The notes under the pieces are model-generated. The model saw nothing but the letters and a program-made list of their open reading frames with translations. It had not been told where the DNA came from and ran no database searches. Below, one piece after another: positions 1 to 7,195 of a stretch of 13,466 bases of DNA. Source of the stretch: an uncultured Lachnospiraceae bacterium (GTDB lineage Bacteria; Bacillota; Clostridia; Lachnospirales; Lachnospiraceae); contig CAJUMV010000059.1 in NCBI GenBank assembly GCA_910587715.1, forward strand, positions 1 through 13,466. Direction: 5' to 3'. The position numbers were made by a program, and so were the translations under genes. Each line of letters opens with the position of its first letter. Positions within the stretch are counted from its first letter, which is position 1.

Positions 1-463
1 CTACTGTGTACCACCAGCGGCGGATGCTTTCTACTGAAAACAGGCCTGTGTCAGCACTTGTTCCCAGGTTTACAGACGCAGCATTGTTATTCAGGACGTA
101 TATCCCATAAGGAGCAATTTTCCCAAGCTCTGGGATAAAGAAATCATGGTCGGACACCATGCGCGGCTGTTTTGATGCCCGATACTCCGTACCGTCATTT
201 TTGAAGTTGCCGATATTTTCTTTTTTCTTTGTATCAACAGAAATGACGGGAATGCCATCCCTCAGGGATTTATCTGTTTCTGAATGGATAAACTCAAACT
301 GCACGCCTCTGTCAGGATCCGGATTACCAACCTGTTCCATTTTGCGGTTTTTCTGGCGGCTGTAACCAAGGTTCCGGACAATCCGCTGTACTGTACTCTT
401 TTCAATGAGGATGCCCTTATTGTAGCCCAGCAAACTAAAGTTCCTTTCTCCCGCACAAAAACG
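1..463 (-). pseudogene. ISAzo13-type DDE transposase fragment
   Basis: Reading the minus strand gives a continuous frame from about 463 down to the window edge. It encodes a recognisable stretch of an ISAzo13-family (Rhodopirellula-type DDE) transposase. Landmarks in order are KSTVQRIVRNLGYSRQKNRK, FEFIHSETDKSLRDGIPVIS, VDTKKKENIGNFKND (the DTKKKE block that carries a DDE-type Asp), MVSDHDFF, GIYVLNNNAASVNLGTSADT and FSVESIRRWW. The frame is interrupted by TGA at 464-466. Upstream of that stop I cannot find the N-terminal HTH region, and only about 100 bases separate it from the SDR fragment. The 5' part is therefore lost and the 3' part lies outside the window. The family call is from remembered motifs and is fairly firm. 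The gene is almost certainly inactive unless a ribosomal frameshift or an unseen segment restores it. Plus-strand frames over this region are shadows. Confidence 0.8.
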
Positions 464-584
464 TCAAATTAAAATCTCAGGTTTCAAATACTGTCTATAA
501 AAGTGTGCTGCAGGACAGGGTACATATCATCTGTCGTAATATGCCTCATCCCATCACTGCCAACGCTTTTTCTTCTTTTCCTTT
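464..584. other. Junction between IS remnant and SDR fragment
   Basis: This short stretch has no credible gene. On the minus strand two frames are open in part (one contains DDMYPVLQHTFIDSI followed by a stop), but I do not recognise them as the missing transposase N-terminus. On the plus strand the SDR frame is open from 540, after a TAA at 537-539. The breakpoint between IS-derived and host DNA probably lies around 540-584. No clean terminal inverted repeat is visible. Confidence 0.4.
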
Positions 585-1247
585 GTGGAAATCTATGGCG
601 AAAACAGAAATGATGTGGATAAGTTCGATGAAGAATATCTAGGTTATATCAATTGCAACACCACCCGCGCCGGATATTGTGAAAGCAAGCGTCTTGGCGA
701 GGCACTCTGTAACGCTTTTGCAGCGCAGAAAGGACAAGACTTTATCATAGGAAGGTTTTCACGTGTGTACGGGCCGACAATGTCTCCGGAGGATTCCTCA
801 AGGCTTGCGGTGGACAGGCTGATGAAAGAGTGTTCACCAGAAGATATCATAATCATTCATGATGCGATACGCCCTATGGTGTCCGACACAATTATCTCGG
901 ACAGTATCCATACCTGCAAAAAGAAGGGCATGGGCGTCGCAGCAGTGACCTCCATGGACAATGTGATGATGACTGACGACGGCGTGACCGGCAGGATTTC
1001 CATCTCGCGCTATGCGTTCCGCCGGATTCAGACGCCGCAGACATATTTTCTTGGAGCGTTGAAAAAGGCACATGAGGAGGCGCTGGAAAAAGGCATCGAG
1101 CATGAAAATGACACCAACAATATCATTTCAAGACTTGGAAGAAATGTTTATTTTTCAAAAGGCTCTGACAAGAACCTAAAAATCAACACCGTGGAGGACG
1201 TCGCCATGTTCAAGGCACTCTATGCCATGAAAAATGGGGATATATAA
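585..1247 (+). pseudogene. SDR epimerase fragment fused in frame to IspD/TarI C-terminal part
   Basis: The 220-residue frame is a chimera. Residues 1-72 are an internal piece of an NAD-dependent epimerase/dehydratase (extended SDR): VEIYGEN, the catalytic YxxxK as YCESK (Y31, K35), and GRFSRVYGPTM. The Rossmann nucleotide-binding N-terminus and the substrate-binding C-terminus are missing. From about residue 74 it becomes the rear of an IspD/TarI-type cytidylyltransferase, with EDIIIIHDAIRP (residues 87-97), RIQTPQTYF (148-155) and the C-terminal NTVEDVAMFKALYA. The N-terminal nucleotide-binding loop GGSGSR of that family is absent. It therefore looks like a deletion join between two adjacent genes and is unlikely to keep either activity. 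The GTG at 585 is only the first possible start in a frame open from 540, and no ribosome binding site precedes it. The second half is paralogous to the intact gene that follows. Confidence 0.75.
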
Positions 1248-1280
1248 ACACAGAACAGGCTTATAAAGTGATACTATAGA

Positions 1281-1288
1281 GGGAGGGT
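1281..1288 (+). promoter_or_regulatory. Ribosome binding site of the intact cytidylyltransferase
   Basis: GGGAGGG lies a few bases before the ATG at 1292 and fixes the start. The gap from the preceding chimeric frame is only 44 bases and holds no terminator, so the two frames may be cotranscribed. Confidence 0.6.
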
Positions 1289-1291
1289 GCT

Positions 1292-2005
1292 ATGAACATT
1301 GCACTGATTCTGGCAGGGGGAAGCGGCTCGCGGACAGAGCAGTCCATTCCAAAGCAGTTTATCAGCATATACGAAAAACCAATCATTATTTATACGCTGG
1401 AAGCATTTCAGTCTCACCCCCAAGTGGACTACATGATCGTATCCTGTATTGACGGCTGGCACGATGTACTCAAGGGCTACGCCTCGGCAGCAGGCATCAC
1501 AAAGCTGCGCTGGATTGTTGGCGGGGGTGAGAACGGACAGGCCTCTGCGCGCAACGCACTGCTCACACTGGAAGATACCTGCAAGGAGGAGGATATTGTC
1601 ATTATCCACGACGCAGTCCGCCCCATGATTTCGCAGGAGATTATCACGGACTGTATCGCAAAAGCAAAACAATATGGCTCAGGACTCTCTGCAATCCGCT
1701 GTCAGGAGACCATTATGCGCACAGAGGACGGCGAAGCAGGACATATCGGAATCGACAGAAATGACATCATGCGCGTGCAGACCCCGCAGGCATATCAGTA
1801 TGGAAGGGTGCTCTGGGCACACAAGGAGGCATTAAAAAGGGGAATCACAAACGCAGTATATACCAATACCTTGATGATGGCGCTTGGCGAGGAGCTTCAT
1901 TTTTCATGCGGTTCAAACAAGAATATCAAAATTACAACCTTGGAGGACATTGATATATTCAAGGCACTCTATGCCACGAAGAGGGATGCGTGGCTGAAAG
2001 GATAA
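1292..2005 (+). CDS. IspD/TarI family cytidylyltransferase
   Basis: A 237-residue protein of normal family length. It transfers CMP from CTP to a sugar- or polyol-phosphate: methylerythritol 4-phosphate (IspD, isoprenoid pathway) or ribitol/glycerol-type phosphates (TarI, teichoic acid or capsule precursors). Visible motifs are the N-terminal nucleotide-binding loop LILAGGSGSR with PKQFI shortly after, VIIHDAVRPMI in the middle, and VQTPQAY near residue 165. The C-terminus TTLEDIDIFKALYA is typical. The start has a good GGGAGGG site and the gene ends at a strong terminator. An SDR fragment and a second cytidylyltransferase fragment just upstream favour a surface-polymer (TarI-like) role over the housekeeping isoprenoid enzyme. 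That is inference; the sequence alone does not settle the substrate. The protein is cytosolic. Confidence 0.88.
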   Translation: MNIALILAGGSGSRTEQSIPKQFISIYEKPIIIYTLEAFQSHPQVDYMIVSCIDGWHDVLKGYASAAGITKLRWIVGGGENGQASARNALLTLEDTCKEEDIVIIHDAVRPMISQEIITDCIAKAKQYGSGLSAIRCQETIMRTEDGEAGHIGIDRNDIMRVQTPQAYQYGRVLWAHKEALKRGITNAVYTNTLMMALGEELHFSCGSNKNIKITTLEDIDIFKALYATKRDAWLKG

Positions 2006-2026
2006 CATTTTATTTCAGCCATTTTT

Positions 2027-2072
2027 CACTGTACAGACAACGTTTAATGCGTGTCGCGTGCAGTGTTTTTTA
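2027..2072 (+). terminator. Rho-independent terminator after the cytidylyltransferase
   Basis: An 8-bp outer stem CACTGTAC/GTGCAGTG (one G-U pair) encloses a second stem GACA(a)CG/CGTGTC with loop TTTAATG. It is followed directly by six T residues. It lies 22 bases after the stop codon. Confidence 0.85.
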
Positions 2073-2144
2073 TATAGTCCTATATGATTTAAATGATTCG
2101 CTTTTTCCAGGCACGGTTACTCTTATGAGCAGCCGCGATATTTA

Positions 2145-2173
2145 TTGACCAAAAACACAGAATCGCGTATAAT
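2145..2173 (+). promoter_or_regulatory. Sigma-A promoter of the histidine kinase / binding protein unit
   Basis: TTGACC at 2145-2150 and a perfect TATAAT at 2168-2173 are separated by 17 bases. A transcript starting near 2180 would have a leader of about 45 bases. A GGAGAA ribosome binding site at about 2214-2219 precedes the ATG at 2225. Confidence 0.85.
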
Positions 2174-2224
2174 ATGAATACAGTGATACTTTAAGTTCTA
2201 TATGGTATAAATCGGAGAAAACGT

Positions 2225-4816
2225 ATGAAAAAAAGTCAGAATAAGCGAAAAATGGACGGGAGTGGTTCACTGCTTCTCTCCATTATTGTTGTGTTTGGGA
2301 TATTAGGAGCAATCGTGTTCTCGGTGGCGCACAAAATCTCAGTAGAGATGTCGGCATCAGCAATCCAGAACCTCAGCGAGAGTCTGGATTTGATCGAGAG
2401 TACCATCGAGGCTGTTTTAAATAAAGAAGCGGAATTTCAGAGACTGATGGCACAGGAGATTTCATTGGCGGCAGATCAGGAGCAGTATATCCGCACCTAT
2501 CAGAAGAGTGAGACAATGGTGAAGGTTTCTTTGATACAGGCTGGGAGGAATGAAGGGATTTCAAATACTGGTGAAGTGTTCTCGGAGAAGGAACTTGATT
2601 TCTCCGCAGGGGGAACGGTAAAAGGTATGCCTGTGTCACAATCGTATGTCAACTATATGGGAACATGGGCGTACACGATCAAGTGTCCAGTGATAAGTGA
2701 CGGAAAAGAGACGGCAACGCTTTATGTGGAATATATCTATGATTCGATAGATCAATCGCTTCCAGATGGATTTTACAACAAGAGGGCGATGCTCTATATC
2801 ATGGATGCAGAAAGTGAACGGATGGTGCTCAAGCCCAAGGGAATGGGAGAGCGCAGTGCTGGGCATCTGAATCTGGAGGATTTTTTTAGGGCAAATGATA
2901 TTTTGGAGGAAGAGCTGCGAAAAGAAGTTTCCCAGAGTGTAAAAAACAGGAAAAATATCATGTTCCAGCATGATATCCGCGGGAAAAAATCTTTGATTTA
3001 TATGTGGGCTGTGAATGATGGCACGATCTATTTGATTGGGTATGTGCCGATTGATGCCATTCAGCAGGAGGGCAGGACGGTAAATCAAAATATTTTGATC
3101 GTAGTTGGCGTAATGCTGATCGCGTTTTTTCTGTGTTGTGTGCTGTATTATTTTAATCAAAGAGAGCAGAACAGGCTTCGGCGGGAGCGGGAGAAGGAGC
3201 GGGAGATACATAACAAACAGCTTGCGGAGGCATTGCAGGCTGCACAGATTGCAAGCAACTCTAAGACGACGTTTCTCTCGAATATGTCCCATGATATCCG
3301 CACCCCGATGAATGCGGTGATTGGGTTTACGACACTGCTTGCCAAGGATGCAGAAAATCCGGAGAAAGTCAGGGAATACACAAAGAAAATTATGGCTTCT
3401 GGCCAGCACCTGCTCAGCCTGATTAACGATATCTTAGATGTCTCCAAGATTGAGAGCGGAAAAGTGGTGCTGACAGTAGAAGAGTTTACCTTAAATGACC
3501 TTGTATCCTCCGTCGATGCAATTATCCGGCCGATGGCAAACGGCAGGAACCAAAAATTTCATGTGGAGGTAACTGGCGTCAAGCATGAATACCTGATGGG
3601 CGATGAGACAAGAATCAACCAGATTTTGATAAATCTGCTCTCCAATGCGGTCAAGTATACGCAGGAGGGAGGAAATATCTGGCTTCGCATGATTGGAATG
3701 AAGCAGCGCTCTCCTCAGTTTGAACATATTCGTATCGAAGTGCAAGATGACGGGTACGGAATGACACCTGAATATTTAAAGGTTATTTTTGATGCGTTTA
3801 CCAGAGCTGAGAACAGCACGACAAACAAGGTGCAGGGAACAGGTCTTGGAATGGCGATTACCAAAAATATAGTAGAACTGATGGGTGGAACGATTGATGT
3901 GTCAAGTGAAGTGAATAAGGGCACGTTGTTTCGCGTGGAGTTAGAGCTTAGAATACCGGAAGGACAATCATACAAACAGTTCTGGGAGAAAAATGGAATA
4001 TTTCAGATTTTGACGGTGGACAATGATGAGGCAGTCTGTGAAAATATCCATATGCTCATGGTAGATACAGGCGTGGTGGTGGACACTGTTTCCAGTGCAC
4101 AGACGGCGATTGGGTACTTACAGGAGAAAATGCCAGTTGAAAATACCTATCAGATGCTCTTAGTTGACTGGAATACAGTCAATGTGGAGGGAATACAGAG
4201 GTTAAAGGAGATACGGGCGCTTGTGCCAGAGACCATTCCGATTTTGCTGCTCGCGGACTGTGACGCGGAGGGGATGGAGGAGGCACTTTTGATGAAGAAT
4301 ATCAAAGTGCTCACAAAACCGTTTTTTGTATGTGCTTTTCAGGAGAAGATATTAGAGATCAGGGCAGAACTGAACCATGATAAAACAGAGGACATTTGCG
4401 AGGTCAATAGTTTGGATGGACTGCATTTTCTCGCAGCAGAGGACAATGAAATCAATGCTGAAATTCTCAGAGAAATCCTGTCGATGGAGGGTGCAGACTG
4501 TGAACTTGTGGAAAATGGACAGTTGGCAGTAGCGTGCTTTGCCAATGCAGCGGAGAAGGAATTTGATGCGATTTTAATGGATGTACAGATGCCAGTGATG
4601 AACGGCTATGACGCGACAAGGGCTATCAGGGCATTAGATCGAAGCGATGCGCGAGAGATTCCCATTATTGCGATGACAGCGAATGCTTTTGCGGAGGATG
4701 AGAAGGAGGCTTTGGATGCGGGAATGAATGTACATCTTGCAAAACCGATTGACATAGAACTCCTAAAGAAAGTCATAAACCAGTATGTGCCCAGAAAGGA
4801 AATAACGAAACTATGA
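2225..4816 (+). CDS. Membrane hybrid sensor histidine kinase with two receiver domains
   Basis: An 863-residue hybrid kinase. A transmembrane helix (about 15-36), an extracellular sensor region (about 38-288, Cache-like but not confirmed) and a second helix (about 289-309) are followed by a charged coiled coil (313-345). The HisKA H-box is SNMSHDIRTPMNAVIGF with phospho-accepting H356. The ATPase has the N box NQILINLLSNAVKY (N470/N474), G1 DDGYGM and G2 GTGLGMAI. The first receiver (about 593-712) keeps D648 and K698 but has D599-N600 instead of an acidic pair and lacks the usual Thr/Ser, so it may be weak or degenerate. The second receiver (733-852) is complete: E739/D740, D786 in LMDVQMP, T818, K840. 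There is no HPt or DNA-binding output domain, so an outside partner must complete the relay. It overlaps the next gene by four bases, which suggests that the binding protein presents the ligand. Confidence 0.93.
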   Translation: MKKSQNKRKMDGSGSLLLSIIVVFGILGAIVFSVAHKISVEMSASAIQNLSESLDLIESTIEAVLNKEAEFQRLMAQEISLAADQEQYIRTYQKSETMVKVSLIQAGRNEGISNTGEVFSEKELDFSAGGTVKGMPVSQSYVNYMGTWAYTIKCPVISDGKETATLYVEYIYDSIDQSLPDGFYNKRAMLYIMDAESERMVLKPKGMGERSAGHLNLEDFFRANDILEEELRKEVSQSVKNRKNIMFQHDIRGKKSLIYMWAVNDGTIYLIGYVPIDAIQQEGRTVNQNILIVVGVMLIAFFLCCVLYYFNQREQNRLRREREKEREIHNKQLAEALQAAQIASNSKTTFLSNMSHDIRTPMNAVIGFTTLLAKDAENPEKVREYTKKIMASGQHLLSLINDILDVSKIESGKVVLTVEEFTLNDLVSSVDAIIRPMANGRNQKFHVEVTGVKHEYLMGDETRINQILINLLSNAVKYTQEGGNIWLRMIGMKQRSPQFEHIRIEVQDDGYGMTPEYLKVIFDAFTRAENSTTNKVQGTGLGMAITKNIVELMGGTIDVSSEVNKGTLFRVELELRIPEGQSYKQFWEKNGIFQILTVDNDEAVCENIHMLMVDTGVVVDTVSSAQTAIGYLQEKMPVENTYQMLLVDWNTVNVEGIQRLKEIRALVPETIPILLLADCDAEGMEEALLMKNIKVLTKPFFVCAFQEKILEIRAELNHDKTEDICEVNSLDGLHFLAAEDNEINAEILREILSMEGADCELVENGQLAVACFANAAEKEFDAILMDVQMPVMNGYDATRAIRALDRSDAREIPIIAMTANAFAEDEKEALDAGMNVHLAKPIDIELLKKVINQYVPRKEITKL

Positions 4817-6126
4817 GAAAGATAGCAATACTCTGTCTTGCAGGAGCTGCTGCAGTATCATTGGCAGCCTGTGCTGGAAGGAACACATCGAAGGACAATG
4901 TGATGACCTTCGAGAAGCAGAAAGACCACGTTGTGACACTGTTTAGCCCGATGGAGAAAACCATGCCAGATGTAGATAATGTGGCAAGAAGCGCATCGGA
5001 GAAAACAGTTATCTTGGCGGAAGAGCGGCTTGGTGTGACAGTGGACTATATCACGTACACGGCGGAGGATTACCAAGATAAAACGTATGATGATATAACA
5101 CTTGACAGGGCGCGCAATAATATGGATGATCTGTATCTGCTCAATCCGGACGTCATTCAAATACTGGCTCAGGAGAATAAGCTGATGGACTTATCTGGCC
5201 TTGACAGTGCAAAGAACCTTCGTGATGTCGTAAAGGCGGCAAATGTGGTAGATGGAAAACTGGTGGCGATTCCGCAGGAGGTTGTCGCATATGGCCTGTT
5301 TATCAATAAGGATTTGTTTGATCAGTACCATCTCGAGCTGCCGGACACACCCGAGGAGTTTTTGGCGTGCTGCCGGGTATTCAAAGAGAATGGAATTGAG
5401 ACACCCGTAGGTGCAAACCGCTGGTGGTTAGAGACGTTTGTTCTTGCACAGGCATATGCTGACCTGTACAATGGCGGGAATACAGAGGCAGAAATTGCGG
5501 CGCTCAACAGCGGAGAGGCAAAGTACAGCGACTATATGCGTACTGGTTTTGAATTTTTGCAGGAAATGATTGACTGCGGCTATATTGACGCCCAAAAAGC
5601 ATATATGAGTGAGGCGATAGAAGGAGAGGGCGCCGATTTTCTGGCGGGAAAGACGCCGATCGTCATGGCATACTGGGGGGCCGCAAACACAGAGACCGCA
5701 TATGGCAATCCGGATTTTAACATGCTGGTCATCGGATTTCCAAGCAGCCGCGGACAGATGCCCGTTATGCCAATGACCGGCATTGCCGTCGGAATCCAAG
5801 CAGAACATGCAGAGGATGCGATGAAAACGCTCGACATTATGACTTCTGATGAGGCGCTTCAGATTTATACGGAGACGAACAAGGTGATCTCACCCTCCAA
5901 GAATGTATCGGTGGACTGTATTCCGGCATTGAAGCCGCTGAATGACCGGATTAATGAAAATATTTATGTGCTTGGCTCTAACGCAAGTATGAAGCTTGAG
6001 CAGTGGGGAAACACGTGCATCATTGTTCGGAAGCTCTTAAATGGGGCTACGGTAGATGAGTGTATGGCGGAATTTGACAGACTTCAGGCGGAATCGCTGG
6101 AGAAACAGACGGACAAAATCGAGTAG
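4813..6126 (+). CDS. Lipoprotein extracellular solute-binding protein (sugar ABC type)
   Basis: A 437-residue protein starting in an ATGA overlap with the kinase stop; an AGAAAGGA site lies inside the kinase end. The N-terminus is a lipoprotein signal peptide with lipobox LAAC, so C20 would be lipidated and the protein anchored outside the membrane. The body resembles family 1 extracellular solute-binding proteins. It has an ERLGVTVDY-type beta-strand, VVDGKLVAIPQEV followed by LFINKDLFDQYHLELPDTPE (the hinge region typical of sugar binders), and FLAGKTPIVMAYWGA. In that family such proteins deliver oligosaccharides to an ABC permease. No permease or ATPase gene follows; the next locus is a tRNA on the other strand. 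The tight coupling to the hybrid kinase suggests a role as its periplasm-equivalent sugar sensor, though it could also serve a permease encoded elsewhere. The ligand is unknown. Confidence 0.88.
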   Translation: MRKIAILCLAGAAAVSLAACAGRNTSKDNVMTFEKQKDHVVTLFSPMEKTMPDVDNVARSASEKTVILAEERLGVTVDYITYTAEDYQDKTYDDITLDRARNNMDDLYLLNPDVIQILAQENKLMDLSGLDSAKNLRDVVKAANVVDGKLVAIPQEVVAYGLFINKDLFDQYHLELPDTPEEFLACCRVFKENGIETPVGANRWWLETFVLAQAYADLYNGGNTEAEIAALNSGEAKYSDYMRTGFEFLQEMIDCGYIDAQKAYMSEAIEGEGADFLAGKTPIVMAYWGAANTETAYGNPDFNMLVIGFPSSRGQMPVMPMTGIAVGIQAEHAEDAMKTLDIMTSDEALQIYTETNKVISPSKNVSVDCIPALKPLNDRINENIYVLGSNASMKLEQWGNTCIIVRKLLNGATVDECMAEFDRLQAESLEKQTDKIE

Positions 6127-6139
6127 GGAAGCTTTCCCT
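6125..6139 (+). terminator. Weak hairpin at the end of the binding-protein gene
   Basis: AGGGAA/TTCCCT pairs around a three-base loop overlapping the stop codon. No T run follows immediately; six T residues come about 14 bases later. At best this is a weak or mRNA-stabilising terminator. The A-run at 6175-6181 would give the U tail for the convergent tRNA transcript. Confidence 0.35.
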
Positions 6140-6180
6140 GCTCGCGCGGCATATTTTTTCGCGTTTGAGTGCATAAAAAA

Positions 6181-6251
6181 AGCAGGATACGGGAGTCGAA
6201 CCCGCCTCCTCGGCTTGGGAAGCCGATGTACTACCGATGTACTAATCCTGC
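6181..6251 (-). tRNA. tRNA-Gly, anticodon CCC
   Basis: The reverse complement folds as a full cloverleaf. It has a 7-bp acceptor GCAGGAT/ATCCTGC, a D arm GTAC-ATCGGTA-GTAC, an anticodon stem TCGGC/GCCGA with loop TTCCCAA (anticodon CCC, reading GGG glycine codons), a four-base variable loop and a T arm with TTCGACT. The discriminator is U at 6181, usual for bacterial tRNA-Gly. No CCA is encoded; a run of seven T residues on the minus strand (6175-6181, including the discriminator) follows directly, so 3' processing and CCA addition are needed. It is convergent with the binding-protein gene. Confidence 0.92.
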
Positions 6252-6262
6252 AAAGCAAAATT

Positions 6263-6292
6263 AGTATACCATGAAAGTGAGGGAGAATGCAA
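6263..6292 (-). promoter_or_regulatory. Promoter of tRNA-Gly
   Basis: On the minus strand TTGCAT (6292-6287) and TATACT (6268-6263) are spaced by 18 bases. The predicted start is only a few bases before the mature tRNA 5' end, as expected for a solitary tRNA gene. Confidence 0.65.
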
Positions 6293-6462
6293 GCCCTAAT
6301 CTGAAAAAAAATAAAAAATGAACAAAATTTTACAAGTAATCACAAGATTGTTACAAAAAATAAATTAATATGCTTCTATTTATTAGTAAATATGTCAACT
6401 GTACTTTTTTTCCATTTCGGTCTATACTATAATAGTATATCAGTATAAAGGATGTGACGGAA
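6293..6462. other. AT-rich divergent spacer with a possible plus-strand -10 element
   Basis: A very AT-rich spacer between the divergent tRNA and the next small gene, with no gene of its own. Overlapping -10-like sequences TATACT (6423-6428) and TATAAT (6428-6433) sit about 30 bases before the ATG at 6463. No convincing -35 is seen at the right distance, so a promoter here is likely but poorly defined. Confidence 0.4.
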
Positions 6463-6723
6463 ATGGCAGAGAAAAATCAGGGGCGGGAAGTCGCTTTTGC
6501 AGAAACTTATGATGAGAAAGTCAAGAAAACGATTGAAAAAGCCTTTTTAAATCAGGGTGTTTCGTATCTGATCAAAGTTGATAAAGTGAGGGAGATGAAG
6601 AAAGGGCATTTTGAGTGCAGAATGAAATATTCCTTCTATATTAACAGATTTCAGACGGAGGAAGCAAAGGCTGCCATGACGACGCAGAATCTGGACGAGA
6701 AAAGTGTTAGTTACCTGATATAG
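6463..6723 (+). CDS. Small protein of unknown function
   Basis: An 86-residue hypothetical protein. A GTG nine bases upstream would abut the AAAGGA site at about 6447-6452. The ATG at 6463 is ten bases from it and is the better start. The protein is soluble, highly charged and lysine-rich, has no cysteine cluster and no membrane segment, and reads as alternating helix and strand around KVDKVREMKKGHFECRMKYS. I do not recognise the family. It is monocistronic or nearly so: its own AT-rich upstream region, then a weak terminator-like hairpin. Codon use matches the chromosomal genes to the left rather than the mobile module to the right. Cytosolic location is expected. Confidence 0.65.
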   Translation: MAEKNQGREVAFAETYDEKVKKTIEKAFLNQGVSYLIKVDKVREMKKGHFECRMKYSFYINRFQTEEAKAAMTTQNLDEKSVSYLI

Positions 6724-6738
6724 TACATAGGAGAGAAG

Positions 6739-6763
6739 TATCACCCCAGTGTGGTGCTTTTTT
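6739..6763 (+). terminator. Weak terminator-like hairpin
   Basis: CACC/GGTG with loop CCAGTGT is followed by six T residues. The stem is short but the T run is good, so termination is plausible but leaky. Confidence 0.45.
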
Positions 6764-6813
6764 ACTGTATTTTTGTAATGTAGTATTTAGTAAATCAAAG
6801 GGAGATGGGGACT

Positions 6814-7041
6814 ATGATGGATTTTACAGCAATTATGAAATTTAAGGGGGCGTGGGATACCTTTACCAAAAATCATCCTAAATTTATGCCGTTTATGCAG
6901 GCAGTAGGGCAGGAAGCGATTGCGGACGGCACGATTATTGAGGTCAAGGTGGTGAGTCCTGAAGGCAAAGAGTACAACACAAATATGAAAATTACCCAGA
7001 GTGACCTTGACCTGTTTGCACAGTTAAAAGGGATGATGTAG
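6814..7041 (+). CDS. Small conserved-type clostridial protein of unknown function
   Basis: A 75-residue protein. The ATG at 6805 directly abuts the AAAGGGAG site, so the ATG at 6814, nine bases after it, is the likely start (6817 is also possible). The N-terminal half has the distinctive FKGAWDTFTKNHPKF followed by MQAVGQEAI, and the C-terminal half ITQSDLDLFAQLKG. From memory, proteins with this KGAWDxFxxNHPKF pattern occur widely in Lachnospiraceae without assigned function; I cannot verify this here. There is no signal peptide or membrane segment. The gene ends 15 bases before a strong terminator and is the last feature with clearly chromosomal character before the accessory region. Confidence 0.7.
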   Translation: MMDFTAIMKFKGAWDTFTKNHPKFMPFMQAVGQEAIADGTIIEVKVVSPEGKEYNTNMKITQSDLDLFAQLKGMM

Positions 7042-7056
7042 ATAAGTTTTAAAATT

Positions 7057-7101
7057 AAATGCGACAAGAGGTATTAAAGCCTCTGCCGCATTTATTTTTT
7101 T
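7057..7101 (+). terminator. Strong rho-independent terminator
   Basis: A 7-bp outer stem AAATGCG/CGCATTT and a 5-bp inner stem AGAGG/CCTCT are separated by a small internal loop, with an eight-base apical loop and a T7 tail. It closes the preceding small gene. Confidence 0.88.
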
Positions 7102-7122
7102 ACGGTAGATAATAGTAAAAGC

Positions 7123-7166
7123 ATAGTGCGGTAGAGCTTAAAAAACTCTATCGCACTATTTTTTTA
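7123..7166 (+). terminator. Second strong hairpin terminator at the accessory-region border
   Basis: A 14-bp stem ATAGTGCGGTAGAG/CTCTATCGCACTAT (one G-U pair) with a nine-base loop and T8 tail. It lies 21 bases after the first terminator and only 30 bases before the first gene of the accessory module. Its stem and tail resemble the first terminator (CTCTgcCGCA against CTCTatCGCA). It may be an insulating terminator at the element edge or an attenuator in the leader of the downstream operon. Confidence 0.85.
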
Positions 7167-7195
7167 TTCAAAAATCGGAAAGGAGCGCGGGGACA

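Noticed and set aside
2636..3409. Long minus-strand frame opposite the histidine kinase (257 residues)
   Set aside because: It lies entirely within the kinase gene, has no ribosome binding site or promoter, and the protein has no recognisable motif; the plus frame has complete kinase motifs.
6181..6251. tRNA-Gly as attachment site of the accessory module
   Set aside because: The tRNA 3' end points left, away from the module, two chromosomal-looking genes lie in between, and no copy of its 3' end is seen in the window.
6056..6274. Frame running from the binding-protein gene through the tRNA
   Set aside because: It covers the end of the binding-protein gene out of frame and reads the antisense of the tRNA.
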